Source: Rhodocyclaceae bacterium | Lineage (GTDB): Bacteria > Pseudomonadota > Gammaproteobacteria > Burkholderiales > Rhodocyclaceae | Reading direction: 5' to 3' | DNA length: 64,000 nt | Assembly: GCA_018883385.1 (NCBI GenBank) | Contig: VEQD01000001.1 | Location: 1 to 64,000 of the forward strand | Shown: positions 30,759 through 41,031 of the stretch, one piece after another | Layout: each line of letters starts with the position of its first letter | Position numbering within the stretch: the first letter of the stretch is position 1 | Notes under the pieces: model-generated | The model's database searches: none | What the model was told of the DNA's origin: nothing | What the model saw: the letters and a program-made list of their open reading frames with translations, nothing else | Made by a program: the position numbers and the translations under genes

Positions 30759-32140
30759 TCTGCGCCGCTATCGACGGGATGGTCTGAGCGCGCGTCACCG
30801 CCACTCGCCGCACCAGAGCGGCGTCGGCGAGTGCCGCCACGACGACGTTTCTTGCTCGGTGCTGCATCTCGCGGGGCACTGGCGATCAGGGTTTCCTGGT
30901 CGTTATGGTCGCCTTCGATAAAGGCGGTCCACCAGTCGGCAATGGCGCTATCGATCTCGCCGGTTTGGGCGCGAAGCAGCATGAAGTCGTAACCCGCTCG
31001 GAAACGAGGGTGCACTAGTAAGGCATAAGGACGTTTGCCGCTGCGTTGCTCGAAACGAGGTTGTAGCGACCAGATTTCTTTGATGTCACCGACCAGGCGT
31101 TTGGTGATGGCGAGTTTTTCTGCCTGGCGATCTAGGACGTCGCTCATGGCGGCGAACAGCCCCGGGATACTGATTTCTCCCGCTGCTTTGCGTTGATTCC
31201 AGTTGCCTAGCACTTCGTGCCAGAGCAGCGCGGCGAACAGGAAGCCCGGCGAAATCGATTTGTCTTCGCGAATACGCTGATCGGTGTTGGTGAGTGCCTG
31301 CTCAACAAAGCGCTCACCCAGGGGTTGCTCCAGAATCACATCGAGCAGCGGCAGCACGCCGTGATGCAGACCTTCGGCGCGCAGACGCTTGAGGCATGCC
31401 AGCGCATCACCGCAGGTGAGCAGCTTGAGCATTTCGTCGAACAATCGTGCAGGTGGGACATGGTCGAGCAGCGGCGCCATGCCGCGAATCGGCTTGCGCG
31501 TATCGGCGTCAATCTCCAGTCCGAGTTTTGCGCCGAGGCGGACGGCACGCAACATGCGAACCGGGTCTTCGCGATAGCGTACTTCAGGATCGCCGATCAT
31601 CCGTAACTTACCAGCCTTGAGATCCGAAAAGCCATGGTGATAGTCGTGAATGGTTTCGTCGTATGGGTCGTAGTACAGAGCGTTCACGGTGAAATCGCGA
31701 CGCGCGGCGTCGTCGGCCTGCGAACCAAAGGTGTTATCACGGAGCACACGACCGTGTGCATCGGTGGCAGTATCGTCATCGTGGAGCGCACGAAAGGTGG
31801 TGACCTCAATGAGCTCCTGTCCGACCATCACATGCACGATCTGAAAGCGTCGACCGATGATGCGCGACCGACGGCAGACGCGTTTCACTTGTTCGGGTGT
31901 GGCGTTGGTCGCGATGTCGAAATCTTTGGGGTCGCGTCCGAGCAGCAGATCGCGCACGGCGCCGCCAACGACGAAGGCTTGATAACCAGCCCGCTCTAGG
32001 TCTTCGCAGACGCGCTCAGCGCCACGGCTCAGCATGTCGTGCGTGATGCCATGTTTTTTAACCGGAATAATTTCCGGTTCGGTGCGATGTGTTGCTCTGC
32101 CAGGTCTCTGGAATATCTTTTTGACGAAACGGCGAATCAT
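30755..32140 (-). CDS. pcnB: Poly(A) polymerase I
   Basis: AFVVGGAVRDLLLGRDPKDFDIATNATPEQVKRVCRRSRIIGRRFQIVHVM; C-terminal basic RRRRGGTRRRRS tail. Confidence 0.95.
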   Translation of the reverse strand: MIRRFVKKIFQRPGRATHRTEPEIIPVKKHGITHDMLSRGAERVCEDLERAGYQAFVVGGAVRDLLLGRDPKDFDIATNATPEQVKRVCRRSRIIGRRFQIVHVMVGQELIEVTTFRALHDDDTATDAHGRVLRDNTFGSQADDAARRDFTVNALYYDPYDETIHDYHHGFSDLKAGKLRMIGDPEVRYREDPVRMLRAVRLGAKLGLEIDADTRKPIRGMAPLLDHVPPARLFDEMLKLLTCGDALACLKRLRAEGLHHGVLPLLDVILEQPLGERFVEQALTNTDQRIREDKSISPGFLFAALLWHEVLGNWNQRKAAGEISIPGLFAAMSDVLDRQAEKLAITKRLVGDIKEIWSLQPRFEQRSGKRPYALLVHPRFRAGYDFMLLRAQTGEIDSAIADWWTAFIEGDHNDQETLIASAPRDAAPSKKRRRGGTRRRRSGAASGGDARSDHPVDSGAE

Positions 32141-32868
32141 CCGGTGAGTCCGATCTTCTTGAAAATTTCCGTGGCCGGTGTCTCGTCACGAAGGGAGATG
32201 ATGGGCCAACAGGCAGCCCGGGCTTTGGCTGTTAGCGTGTCATCGGCATCCACGGCGACCGGCCGTGTCGACCAGGCGAGTAACGGTAGATCGTTGTGCG
32301 AATCGCTGTAGAACCAGCACTCGGCAAAACTGCCTTGCCATAGACCCAACGATTCTAGCCAGGCTTCAACCCGGGTGATTTTGCCATTCTGGAAAGACGG
32401 TGTGCCTACGGGTTTGCCAGTGAATTGGCCATTTTGACAACCGGGTATCGTGGCGATGAGGTGCGTCATACCGAAGTCGCGCGCAATAGCGCCAGTAACG
32501 AAGGCATTGGTGGCGGTCACGATAGCGCAGAGGTGGCCAAGCTCCAGATGGCGATCGACCAAAGCGCGGGCCTTGGTCAACATGATGGGGCTGATGTGAT
32601 CTGACATGAATTCGTGATGCCAAGCGTCAAGCTGTGCACGCGGATGGCGTGCCAGCGGTGCTAGCTGAAAATCGAGAAATGCGTGAATATCAAGCGTGCC
32701 GGCTTTGTAGTCGGCGTAGAACTGGGCGTTCTTGGCTGCCTGCAGTTCGGGATCGACCACGCCTTTTTTGATTAGAAACTGTGCCCATTCGAAGTCAGAG
32801 TCCCCACTGAGCAGGGTGTTGTCCAGGTCGAAGAGGGCAAGTTGAGATGGTGTGTGCATAGAGATCAT
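32137..32868 (-). CDS. HAD-IB family hydrolase (SerB-like)
   Basis: LALFDLDNTLLSGDSDFEWAQFL; YSDSHNDLPLL. Confidence 0.9.
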   Translation of the reverse strand: MISMHTPSQLALFDLDNTLLSGDSDFEWAQFLIKKGVVDPELQAAKNAQFYADYKAGTLDIHAFLDFQLAPLARHPRAQLDAWHHEFMSDHISPIMLTKARALVDRHLELGHLCAIVTATNAFVTGAIARDFGMTHLIATIPGCQNGQFTGKPVGTPSFQNGKITRVEAWLESLGLWQGSFAECWFYSDSHNDLPLLAWSTRPVAVDADDTLTAKARAACWPIISLRDETPATEIFKKIGLTG

Positions 32869-33545
32869 CCAATGGGCGCATTCGCCTCGTTGAGTGCCGT
32901 GCGCAATAGTGGCAACGTGATGCGCCGCTTCTGTTCCAACGATAGCTGATCGAGTCGTTCAATCAGGCGCGTGAGATTCGAGAGGTCACGTGGCGCGCGT
33001 TGATAGAGCGTGTCGAGCACATCGTCGGTTAATTGCCAACCGCGCTGTGCTGCTCGTTGCGCGAGTAGGATGCGTTGCTGATTTTCGTTCAAGGGCGTCA
33101 ATCGGTAGATGTGCCCTGCGCCCAGGCGCGTGCGGACATCCTCGCGCAAGATCCGTTGCATGTCTGGCGACGTATCAAGGGTCACGAACAGGCGTTGGTT
33201 ACTCTGTGCCAGATGAATGAGGTGCCGGAATAGATCCTGCTGCCCAGTGGCGTCGAGGTTCTGGACATCGTCGAGCAGCCAGCCGGTTCGGGTCAAGGGT
33301 GCCAACGGCTCGCTCAGTGGCAAAGGGGCAAAGCCTTGTTCGGCCAGGCAGCGGCTAAGAAAAGATTTGCCGACACCTTCGGTACCCCAGACCACAAACA
33401 GATTCGCCGGGTAGGCCTGTGGGGCCTCCAGCCAGCGTCGGAGCGCTTCAAGCAACTCGGCATTGTCACCGGGCATAAAGTGGCTCAGTGACGGCGTGTG
33501 GTCTGGAAGAAGGTTCAGCAGCAGTTGTTGCATGGGCGCCTGCAC
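32865..33545 (-). CDS. hda: DnaA regulatory inactivator Hda
   Basis: Short AAA+ DnaA-like protein (FVVWGTEGVGKSFLSRCLAEQG; RDLSNLTRLIERLDQLSLEQKRRITLPLLR) without a DNA-binding domain IV. Confidence 0.9.
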   Translation of the reverse strand: MQAPMQQLLLNLLPDHTPSLSHFMPGDNAELLEALRRWLEAPQAYPANLFVVWGTEGVGKSFLSRCLAEQGFAPLPLSEPLAPLTRTGWLLDDVQNLDATGQQDLFRHLIHLAQSNQRLFVTLDTSPDMQRILREDVRTRLGAGHIYRLTPLNENQQRILLAQRAAQRGWQLTDDVLDTLYQRAPRDLSNLTRLIERLDQLSLEQKRRITLPLLRTALNEANAPIG

Positions 33546-33655
33546 AGCGAGGCAGGAGAGGCAAGAGGGGGTCTCAATCGGTTACAATTTAGGCCTTACG
33601 GCCGCAAGCCGCCATTTTACACGGCATTGCGCCTAACTTTGCCCGAGGATTGCTC

Positions 33656-34747
33656 ATGTTTTGCCCGCTGATGCCCGTTCGTCAATTGTTTGCTGCCCAT
33701 GATGCCAAGGCGGGAGGCGGTTTGTCCTACCGCGATGCCGGTGTGGATATGGAAGCGGGCGACGCGCTGGTAGAACGCATCAAGCCGATGGCCAAGCGCA
33801 CGATGCGCGAAGGGGTGATGGCCGGTATCGGCGGCTTTGGGGCCATGTTCGAAGTCTCCAAGAAATACAAAGAGCCGGTGCTGGTTTCGGGTACGGATGG
33901 GGTGGGTACCAAGCTACGCCTGGCCTTCGCCTGGAATCGGCATGACACGATTGGTCAGGATCTGGTCGCCATGAGCGTCAATGACATCCTGGTGCAGGGT
34001 GCCGAACCGCTGTTCTTTCTCGATTACTTTGCGTGCGGCAAGCTGGACGTGGATACCGCTGCATCGGTTGTGGGCGGCATCGCCAAAGGGTGTGAACTGG
34101 CCGGTGCGGCACTAATTGGCGGTGAAACGGCTGAAATGCCCGATATGTACCCGGCCGGTGAATACGATCTGGCTGGTTTTGCCGTCGGTGCCGTCGAGAA
34201 GTCGCAGATCATCGACGGCAAGAACATCAAGGCCGGCGATGTTGTGCTGGGTCTAGCCTCCAGTGGTGCCCATTCGAACGGTTACTCGCTGATCCGCAAG
34301 ATCATCGAGCGCAGCGGCGCTAAACCGACCGATCTTCTGGAAGACGTTAGCCTGGGTGATCGGGTCATGGCGCCCACCCGTATTTACGTAAAACCGGTGC
34401 TGGCCGCCTTCGCCGCGCTGCCGGGCGCCATCAAGGGTCTGGCGCATATTACCGGTGGCGGCATCACTGAAAACGTGCCGCGTATTCTGCAGGCCGGCCT
34501 GACCGCAGAGATTCAACGCAACAGCTGGCAGCGTCCGGCGCTCTTTAACTGGCTGCAAGAAGCTGGCGGCGTGACTGACGACGAAATGCACCGCGTCTTC
34601 AACTGCGGTATCGGCATGGTCATCGTCGTTGCCCCGGAAAACGCTGATGCGGTCAGTAAAGTACTGGCCGATCATGGCGAACAGGTGAGCCGTGTCGGCG
34701 TGATCCGGGCCAGCCAGTCGGGTGAAGCGCCGACGGTGGTTGTCTGA
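33656..34747 (+). CDS. purM: Phosphoribosylformylglycinamidine cyclo-ligase
   Basis: [36 protein letters not shown]. Confidence 0.97.
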   Translation: MFCPLMPVRQLFAAHDAKAGGGLSYRDAGVDMEAGDALVERIKPMAKRTMREGVMAGIGGFGAMFEVSKKYKEPVLVSGTDGVGTKLRLAFAWNRHDTIGQDLVAMSVNDILVQGAEPLFFLDYFACGKLDVDTAASVVGGIAKGCELAGAALIGGETAEMPDMYPAGEYDLAGFAVGAVEKSQIIDGKNIKAGDVVLGLASSGAHSNGYSLIRKIIERSGAKPTDLLEDVSLGDRVMAPTRIYVKPVLAAFAALPGAIKGLAHITGGGITENVPRILQAGLTAEIQRNSWQRPALFNWLQEAGGVTDDEMHRVFNCGIGMVIVVAPENADAVSKVLADHGEQVSRVGVIRASQSGEAPTVVV

Positions 34748-35698
34748 TCAGGCGCCTTCCAGAAATGCTCCGACGCGTCGACCGATTTGGTCGGCGTTGT
34801 TGTTTTGCAGGCAGTCGAAAGTTTCGCAAGTAATCGAATTCGTCAGCCAGGTGATCTGGCGCTTGGCCAGCTGGCGTGTCGCGAAGATGCCGCGTTGCTC
34901 GAGTTCTTTGGCGGCTAAGGTGTTTTCCAAAACATCCCACGCCTGGCGGTAACCTACGCAGCGCATGGAAGGCATCTCCGGATTGAGTGTGTATTTGGCG
35001 CGGAGCATCTCGACTTCTTCGAGAAAGCCTTGTTGCACCATGTGTTTGAAACGTCGGGCAATACGTTCGTGCAGCCAGGCGCGGTCGCTCGGCAATAGGG
35101 CGAGGGCAAGGAAACGATAAGGCGGTGCCGCTTGTTGCTGTTGTTCGGCATAGAGCGCCGAAGCGGGTCGCCCACTGAGCAAGCAGATTTCGAGCGCACG
35201 CTGGATACGCTGGGAATCGTTGGGTGCCAGGCGAGCGGCGGTTGCGGGATCGCGTCGCATCAACTCTTCATGCAGCGCCGGCCAGCCCTGTTGTTTGGCG
35301 CGCGCGTCGATTTCGGCGCGGATTTCTGGGTTGGCTTGCGGCAAATCGGCGAGGCCTTCAAGCAGTGCCTTGACGTAGAGCATGGTACCGCCGACGAGTA
35401 ACGGGATCCGACCACGCGCCCTGCTGGCAGCCATGGCGCTTAAAGCATCGTCGCGGAAGCGGGCGGCAGAGTAGCTTTCTTCCGGCGTAATGACATCAAC
35501 GAGAGCGTGTGGATGACGCCGCAGGGTCTCGACATCGGGCTTGGCCGTGCCGATATTCATGTCCTTGAAGACCAGCGCCGAATCAACGCTGATCAGGTCA
35601 ATAGGATAGTGATCCGCGAGTTGTAGCGCCAGATCGGTTTTGCCGCTGGCCGTGGGACCAAGGAGCAATAGGGCCGGCGGCAGAGGTTTATCGGCCAT
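34748..35698 (-). CDS. miaA: tRNA dimethylallyltransferase
   Basis: LLLLGPTASGKTDLALQLA; DLISVDSALVFKDMNIGTAKP; MRCVGYRQAWDVL. Confidence 0.96.
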   Translation of the reverse strand: MADKPLPPALLLLGPTASGKTDLALQLADHYPIDLISVDSALVFKDMNIGTAKPDVETLRRHPHALVDVITPEESYSAARFRDDALSAMAASRARGRIPLLVGGTMLYVKALLEGLADLPQANPEIRAEIDARAKQQGWPALHEELMRRDPATAARLAPNDSQRIQRALEICLLSGRPASALYAEQQQQAAPPYRFLALALLPSDRAWLHERIARRFKHMVQQGFLEEVEMLRAKYTLNPEMPSMRCVGYRQAWDVLENTLAAKELEQRGIFATRQLAKRQITWLTNSITCETFDCLQNNNADQIGRRVGAFLEGA

Positions 35699-37508
35699 GT
35701 AGGAAGAGCGCGTCAATGGCCGGTAGATCGACGAGGATCCAGGTGGGACGGCCGTGGTTGCATTGATCGGCGCGCTCGGTGGCTTCCATCTGGCGCAGCA
35801 GCGCGTTCATCTCGGTCAGACTAAGGCTGTGTTGACCGCGTATGGCGGCATGGCAGGCACAGGTGCCGAGCAGTTTTTCACGGCGGGCGATGAGGTTGGC
35901 CTGCGCCGGTGATGCCTGCAGCGCATGAAGTAGTTCCTTGATCAGCGCGGCAGCGTCGATGCGGCCGAGCCCGGCAGGAACCTGGCGTACAACGAGCGTG
36001 TTGGGGCCAGCCTCGGACACTTCGAAGCCTAAGTCAGTGATGGCGGTCGGTTGCTCCTGCCAGGTGGCCATATCGAGATCGCTGATGTGGACCGATACCG
36101 GAATGAGCAAGGGCTGGCGGGCGGGTAACTGCAGACCACAATGGGTCTTGAGTTTTTCGTAGAGCACGCGCTCGTGTGCCGCGTGCTGATCGATAAGAAT
36201 CATGCCCTGCGCGTTTTGGGCAAGGATATATCGGTCGTGCAGCTGGCCGATGGCGAAACCCAGCGGTGGGATGTCGTCGTTTGGTGATGCGACACCTGCC
36301 GCAGGCGCTTGCCAGGTGATCGCAGCATCGACGCTGGCGGGTGTCGTTGGAGCGTTTTGATAGGACGAGCGTTGTTCGGCCAGGTGGTGGGTCTGTCCCA
36401 GCCCCAGCCCCGGTTGCTGGTAGGTGGCCGCAGGCACCAAGCTGGCAACACGGTCAAGGCGGATGGGTGGCGCCGCGTCGGTGCTGACGGCGAGTACCTG
36501 TTTGAGTGCGTGGTAGATAAACTGGTGGACAGCGCGACTGTCGCGGAAGCGGACTTCGGTTTTGGCGGGATGGACGTTGACGTCGACCAAGGTCGGATCG
36601 ATGCTCAGAAACAGACAGCACCCCGGCTGCCGGCTGCCGTGTAACTGGTCACGATAGGCTTCACGGATAGCGTGCTGGATGACCTTGTCGCGCACATAGC
36701 GGCCGTTGACGAAGGTGTGCTGGGCCTCGCGATCCGACAGGATAGCGGTAGGAATCATGGCCCAACCACGCAGTTGTAAAAGGTCGTTGCCTACCTCAAC
36801 CGAGCGGCAGGCCTTGAGGAAATCATCACCGAGTACCTGGCGGATGCGACCTTCGCCACTGTCTTTGAGCCAGTGATGCGATTCCTTGCCGTCGCGGCTG
36901 ATGGTGAAGGCGATCTCAGGATGTGCCAACGCCTGACGGCGCATGACCTCCATGCAGTGCGCCTGTTCGGTACCGGCACTCTTCAGAAATTTTCGGCGGG
37001 CGGGCGTATTGAAATACAGATCGCGCATTTCGACGACGGTGCCCGTGGGCAGCGCGTCGGGGGTTAGTTCTCCATCTGCGTTGATACGCCAGGCATGGTC
37101 GCTGTTGCGGGCGGCACTGGCCAGCGTGAGCCGCGAGACACTGGCAATGGCCGCCAGCGCTTCACCGCGAAACCCCATCGTGGCAACGCGTTCGAGGTCA
37201 TCGAGAGAACGGATCTTGGACGTGGCATGCCGGGTAAGCGCCAGACCGAGTTGCCCCTGTTCAATGCCGCAGCCGTTATCGGTGATGCGGATCAGGCGCA
37301 TGCCGCCTTCTTCCAGATCGATGCGGATGCGGCTACTGCCGGCATCGATCGCGTTTTCCAGGAGCTCCTTGAGCACCGATGACGGGCGTTCAACGACTTC
37401 ACCCGCGGCGATCTGGCTGATCAGGTGATCAGACAGGGCTTGGATCACCGGCGGTGAGGCTGCGGGCTGCTGGTCGGGCAAGAAGGGCGAGGCAGGGACA
37501 TTCATCAA
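35688..37508 (-). CDS. mutL: DNA mismatch repair protein MutL
   Basis: LSDHLISQIAAGEVVERPSSVLKELLENAIDAGSSRIRIDLEEGG; GFRGEALAAIASV. Confidence 0.97.
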   Translation of the reverse strand: MMNVPASPFLPDQQPAASPPVIQALSDHLISQIAAGEVVERPSSVLKELLENAIDAGSSRIRIDLEEGGMRLIRITDNGCGIEQGQLGLALTRHATSKIRSLDDLERVATMGFRGEALAAIASVSRLTLASAARNSDHAWRINADGELTPDALPTGTVVEMRDLYFNTPARRKFLKSAGTEQAHCMEVMRRQALAHPEIAFTISRDGKESHHWLKDSGEGRIRQVLGDDFLKACRSVEVGNDLLQLRGWAMIPTAILSDREAQHTFVNGRYVRDKVIQHAIREAYRDQLHGSRQPGCCLFLSIDPTLVDVNVHPAKTEVRFRDSRAVHQFIYHALKQVLAVSTDAAPPIRLDRVASLVPAATYQQPGLGLGQTHHLAEQRSSYQNAPTTPASVDAAITWQAPAAGVASPNDDIPPLGFAIGQLHDRYILAQNAQGMILIDQHAAHERVLYEKLKTHCGLQLPARQPLLIPVSVHISDLDMATWQEQPTAITDLGFEVSEAGPNTLVVRQVPAGLGRIDAAALIKELLHALQASPAQANLIARREKLLGTCACHAAIRGQHSLSLTEMNALLRQMEATERADQCNHGRPTWILVDLPAIDALFLHGR

Positions 37509-37588
37509 CGGAATTATAGTGGGATCGGCTAAAATAGCGCCTTTGTGAATAGACCGGCACTCTGACTGCCCGGCGTGAAAGACCCTTT

Positions 37589-38245
37589 ATGGAATGGCTG
37601 ACTTCGTTTGCTGATTTGGTGCTGCATCTGGATAAGCACCTGGTGTTTTTTGTTCAGCAGTACGGTGATTGGGTCTACGGCCTCTTGTTTGCCATTATTT
37701 TTACCGAGACCGGTGTCGTGATTGCGCCTTTTCTGCCCGGTGATTCGCTGCTCTTCGTGGCCGGCGCACTATGCGTGACCGAAGGGTTGAGCCTGTCTGT
37801 GTTGATGGTGCTATTGATCGTCGCTGCCATTCTGGGGGATGCGGTCAATTATTCGGTGGGTCGCTGGTTTGGTGATGCCTTGATGAAACGCACCCGTCTG
37901 ATTAGCCCAGAGAAGATCAAATACACGCAGGACTTTTTCGAGAAGCATGGCCCAAAAACGATTGTGATCGCCCGTTTTCTGCCAATTGTTCGCACCATGG
38001 CGCCCTTCGTCGCTGGTTTCAGCGGCATGGATGCCAAGCGTTTTCTCACCTATAACGTTTCAGGCGGCATCCTCTGGGTAGTCTCGTTGACGGTGGCCGG
38101 CTACCTCTTCGGCAATATTCCGCTCGTCAAGAACAATCTCACGGCCGTGATCCTGCTGATCATCTTCCTATCGATTTTGCCGGGAATCATTGCTTACTTC
38201 CGCGCACGCGCCGCCGGAAAAAAGATCCATCAGGTTGGCAACTGA
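37589..38245 (+). CDS. DedA family membrane protein
   Basis: FTETGVVIAPFLPGDSLLFVAGAL; FLPIVRTMAPFVAGFSGM. Confidence 0.93.
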   Translation: MEWLTSFADLVLHLDKHLVFFVQQYGDWVYGLLFAIIFTETGVVIAPFLPGDSLLFVAGALCVTEGLSLSVLMVLLIVAAILGDAVNYSVGRWFGDALMKRTRLISPEKIKYTQDFFEKHGPKTIVIARFLPIVRTMAPFVAGFSGMDAKRFLTYNVSGGILWVVSLTVAGYLFGNIPLVKNNLTAVILLIIFLSILPGIIAYFRARAAGKKIHQVGN

Positions 38246-38248
38246 CCC

Positions 38249-38917
38249 ATGGCTGTTGTTAAGACCCGCTGCGTCATCCTCATCTCCGGACGCGGCAGCA
38301 ATCTTTCAGCAATTTTGAAGGCCACGCAGTCGCCGGATTACCCCGCAGTGATTGCCGGGGTGGTCGCCAATAGGGCTGAGGCGGCAGGATTGCAACTTGC
38401 CCGTGATGCCGGGATACCTGTCTCTGTCGTGCCAAATGGCGACTATGCGGATCGCCCCAGTTATGATCTCGCGCTGCAAACCGCGGTGGATGCTTATGCT
38501 CCAAATCTGGTCGTGCTTGCTGGATTCATGCGTATTCTTACCCCCGCATTTGTGGCGCATTACGCGGGCCGTATGATGAACATTCACCCCTCGCTTTTGC
38601 CCGCATTTACCGGCTTGAGGACCCATGAGCGTGCTTTGGATGCCGGGGTGCGTTTGCATGGGTGTACGGTGCATTTTGTAACGGCCGAACTAGATCATGG
38701 CCCGATCATTGCCCAGGCGGCGGTATCTGTTCATGATGGCGACGATGTAGCGTCGTTGGCGGCGCGCGTACTCAAGGTTGAACATCAGCTCTACCCAATG
38801 GCTGTTCGCTGGTTTGCCGAAGGGCGCTTACATATCGACGGCGCGCGTGTACGGGTCGATGGCATAACGCATGATACGTTGCCATTAATCTCCCCGGTTC
38901 TGGAATCATTCCTATGA
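38249..38917 (+). CDS. purN: Phosphoribosylglycinamide formyltransferase
   Basis: CVILISGRGSNLSAIL; MNIHPSLLPAFTGL; GCTVHFVTAELDHGPIIAQ. Confidence 0.96.
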   Translation: MAVVKTRCVILISGRGSNLSAILKATQSPDYPAVIAGVVANRAEAAGLQLARDAGIPVSVVPNGDYADRPSYDLALQTAVDAYAPNLVVLAGFMRILTPAFVAHYAGRMMNIHPSLLPAFTGLRTHERALDAGVRLHGCTVHFVTAELDHGPIIAQAAVSVHDGDDVASLAARVLKVEHQLYPMAVRWFAEGRLHIDGARVRVDGITHDTLPLISPVLESFL

Positions 38918-40329
38918 CCAAGAAGACCAATGGCCGCAAGCTGACTAACCGTCGCCCGGATAACAGGCCTGTGCGCAAGCCAACTGGCCAACAGCCGGAT
39001 AAACCAAAGAGCCCGGCAGAGCTGGCATTGCCGCGTCCTTTTATTGCACAAGCAATCAGCTTGCTGGCGGAGGCACTGCGTTTTGAGCGGCCGGCGGATG
39101 GGGTGTTGTCTCAGTATTTCAAGACCCATCGTGAGCTCGGGCATACTGATCGTGGTCGCCTGGCTGAATTGATGTATGCCATTCTGCGCCACCTCAGTAG
39201 TCTGCGCGAGGTCGTAAGCCGCTCCGAGCCGCCTGAAGGTCACGAGGCGCGTTATCTGGTGTTGGCGGCACTGATTCGTCTGCAACGTCGTAACCTGCGT
39301 GAGATCGAACACCTGCTCAAGGGTGATGAGACCGAGTGGTTTGGCCGTCTGAAGGCGGCGGGTCAGGAAAAGTCCGACATGATCACGTCGGCGGTTCGCC
39401 ACGAATGGCCCGAATGGCTGGAGGCTGCGCTGTCGGTCATGCCTGATGTCGAACGCGATACTTTGGCCAAGTCGCTATTGCAACCGGCGCCGCTGGATTT
39501 GCGGATTAATCCGCTTCGAGCCAAGCGCCCGGAGATTCTGGCGCAACTGGAGAAGCACGGCATCGTTGCAACGGAAACGCCCTATTCGCCCTGGGGCATG
39601 CGCGTCGAAGGCAAACCGGCGATCCAGCGTCATCCAGCCTTTGAAAAAGGCGATATGGAGGTACAGGATGAAGGCAGCCAATTGCTTGTGGCGCTGCTTG
39701 CACCGAAGCGTGGCGAGATGGTGCTGGATTTCTGTGCGGGTGCTGGTGGTAAAACTTTGTTGATGGGCGCGCTGATGAAGAATACGGGGCGCCTCTATGC
39801 GACCGATGTGTCGGAAAAGCGTCTTGCTAGACTGGGGCCGCGCGTGGCACGTGCCGGCCTGTCCAATGTGCAAGCAATCCGTCTCGCCCATGAACGCGAT
39901 GATCGTATCCAGCGTCTTGCTGGCAAGTTTGATCGGGTGCTGGTTGATGCACCGTGTTCCGGGACGGGTACTCTACGCCGTAACCCGGATTTGAAATGGC
40001 GCCAGAAGGGCGAACAGATTGAAGAGCTGACCGCCATGCAGACCAAAATTCTTGAAGCCGCTGCGCCGCTGGTACGCCCGGGCGGGGTTTTGGTTTATGC
40101 GACTTGCAGCTTGCTTCATCAGGAAAATGGCGCCATTCAACTGGCCTTCAGCGCACAGCATCCGGAATTTGATGTGATTGATCCGGTGCAGCAGTTGTCG
40201 GCGGTCGGCATTGACTTGCCGGCCGATGCCGTTACCCATACGGCTGATGGGCTACCGGGGCTTCAGCTGCAGCCGCATCGCCACAATACGGACGGCTTCT
40301 TCGCGGCCATCTGGCGCAAAAAGATCTAA
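38914..40329 (+). CDS. RsmB/NOP family RNA (C5-cytosine) methyltransferase
   Basis: VLDFCAGAGGKTLLMGALM; VLVDAPCSGTGTLRRNPDLKWR; VYATCSLLHQENGAI. Confidence 0.9.
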   Translation: MTKKTNGRKLTNRRPDNRPVRKPTGQQPDKPKSPAELALPRPFIAQAISLLAEALRFERPADGVLSQYFKTHRELGHTDRGRLAELMYAILRHLSSLREVVSRSEPPEGHEARYLVLAALIRLQRRNLREIEHLLKGDETEWFGRLKAAGQEKSDMITSAVRHEWPEWLEAALSVMPDVERDTLAKSLLQPAPLDLRINPLRAKRPEILAQLEKHGIVATETPYSPWGMRVEGKPAIQRHPAFEKGDMEVQDEGSQLLVALLAPKRGEMVLDFCAGAGGKTLLMGALMKNTGRLYATDVSEKRLARLGPRVARAGLSNVQAIRLAHERDDRIQRLAGKFDRVLVDAPCSGTGTLRRNPDLKWRQKGEQIEELTAMQTKILEAAAPLVRPGGVLVYATCSLLHQENGAIQLAFSAQHPEFDVIDPVQQLSAVGIDLPADAVTHTADGLPGLQLQPHRHNTDGFFAAIWRKKI

Positions 40330-40677
40330 TTACTGGCCGCCGAATTCTTCAAAGGCGCGCATGGCCTCGCCGGCGTACATGAGCGACGGTCCGCCACCCA
40401 TCATGACGGCAACCCCGAGCATCTCCGCCAGTTCGGCCTTGTTGACGCCGAGCTTGATCAGGGCCTGCGTATGGAAGCCGATGCAACCATCGCAGCGGGC
40501 GGCCACGCCAACGGCCAATGCGATCAGTTCTTTGGTTTTGGCATCCAGGGCGCCGTCTTTCATGGATGCCTGATGCAAGGCGCTGAAGCCAGCCTGAACC
40601 TCGGGTACCTGGGCTCGGAACTGGGCGAGGCCTTTGCTGATTTCCTGGGTGACGGCTTTGAAAGATTTCTGAGTCAT
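40330..40677 (-). CDS. Carboxymuconolactone decarboxylase/AhpD-like family protein
   Basis: LDAKTKELIALAVGVAARCDGCIGFHTQALIKLGVNKAELAEMLGVA (CxxC...H). Confidence 0.9.
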   Translation of the reverse strand: MTQKSFKAVTQEISKGLAQFRAQVPEVQAGFSALHQASMKDGALDAKTKELIALAVGVAARCDGCIGFHTQALIKLGVNKAELAEMLGVAVMMGGGPSLMYAGEAMRAFEEFGGQ

Positions 40678-40767
40678 GGCGATCTCCTGTGAGGGTTGTT
40701 AGGTTATACAAAAACATATAATATCAGCTTGTGGTGTATAAAGGTGTCATTCATCAAGGAGAAAAAA

Positions 40768-41013
40768 ATGATTCAAAACGTTGGCGGTCTCGACCGTGTG
40801 TTACGTATCGTTGTTGGCCTGTTGCTGATTGGCCTTGCCTTCACCGGCACAGTCGGCGAGTGGGGGTATATCGGTGTCGTGCCGTTGCTGACAGGTCTAT
40901 TCCGTTATTGCCCCGCCTACAGTATCTTCGGTTGCAAGACCGGTGGTGCCGGCGGATGTGGCACGGGTTGCGGCACGGGTTGTGGCGCTGGCGGTAACAC
41001 CGATTGTAAGTAA
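40768..41013 (+). CDS. DUF2892/YgaP-like membrane protein with Cys/Gly-rich tail
   Basis: MIQNVGGLDRVLRIVVGLLLIGLAFTG...LLTGLFRYCPAYSIFGCKTGGAGGCGTGCGTGCGAGGNTDCK; ATG preceded by AAGGAG. Confidence 0.82.
   Translation: MIQNVGGLDRVLRIVVGLLLIGLAFTGTVGEWGYIGVVPLLTGLFRYCPAYSIFGCKTGGAGGCGTGCGTGCGAGGNTDCK
40957..40992 (+). repeat. 12-bp tandem repeat in coding tail
   Basis: TGTGGCACGGGT / TGCGGCACGGGT / TGTGGCGCTGGC encoding CGTG-CGTG-CGAG. Confidence 0.85.
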
Positions 41014-41031
41014 GTCGTGGTGACCGCCGCT

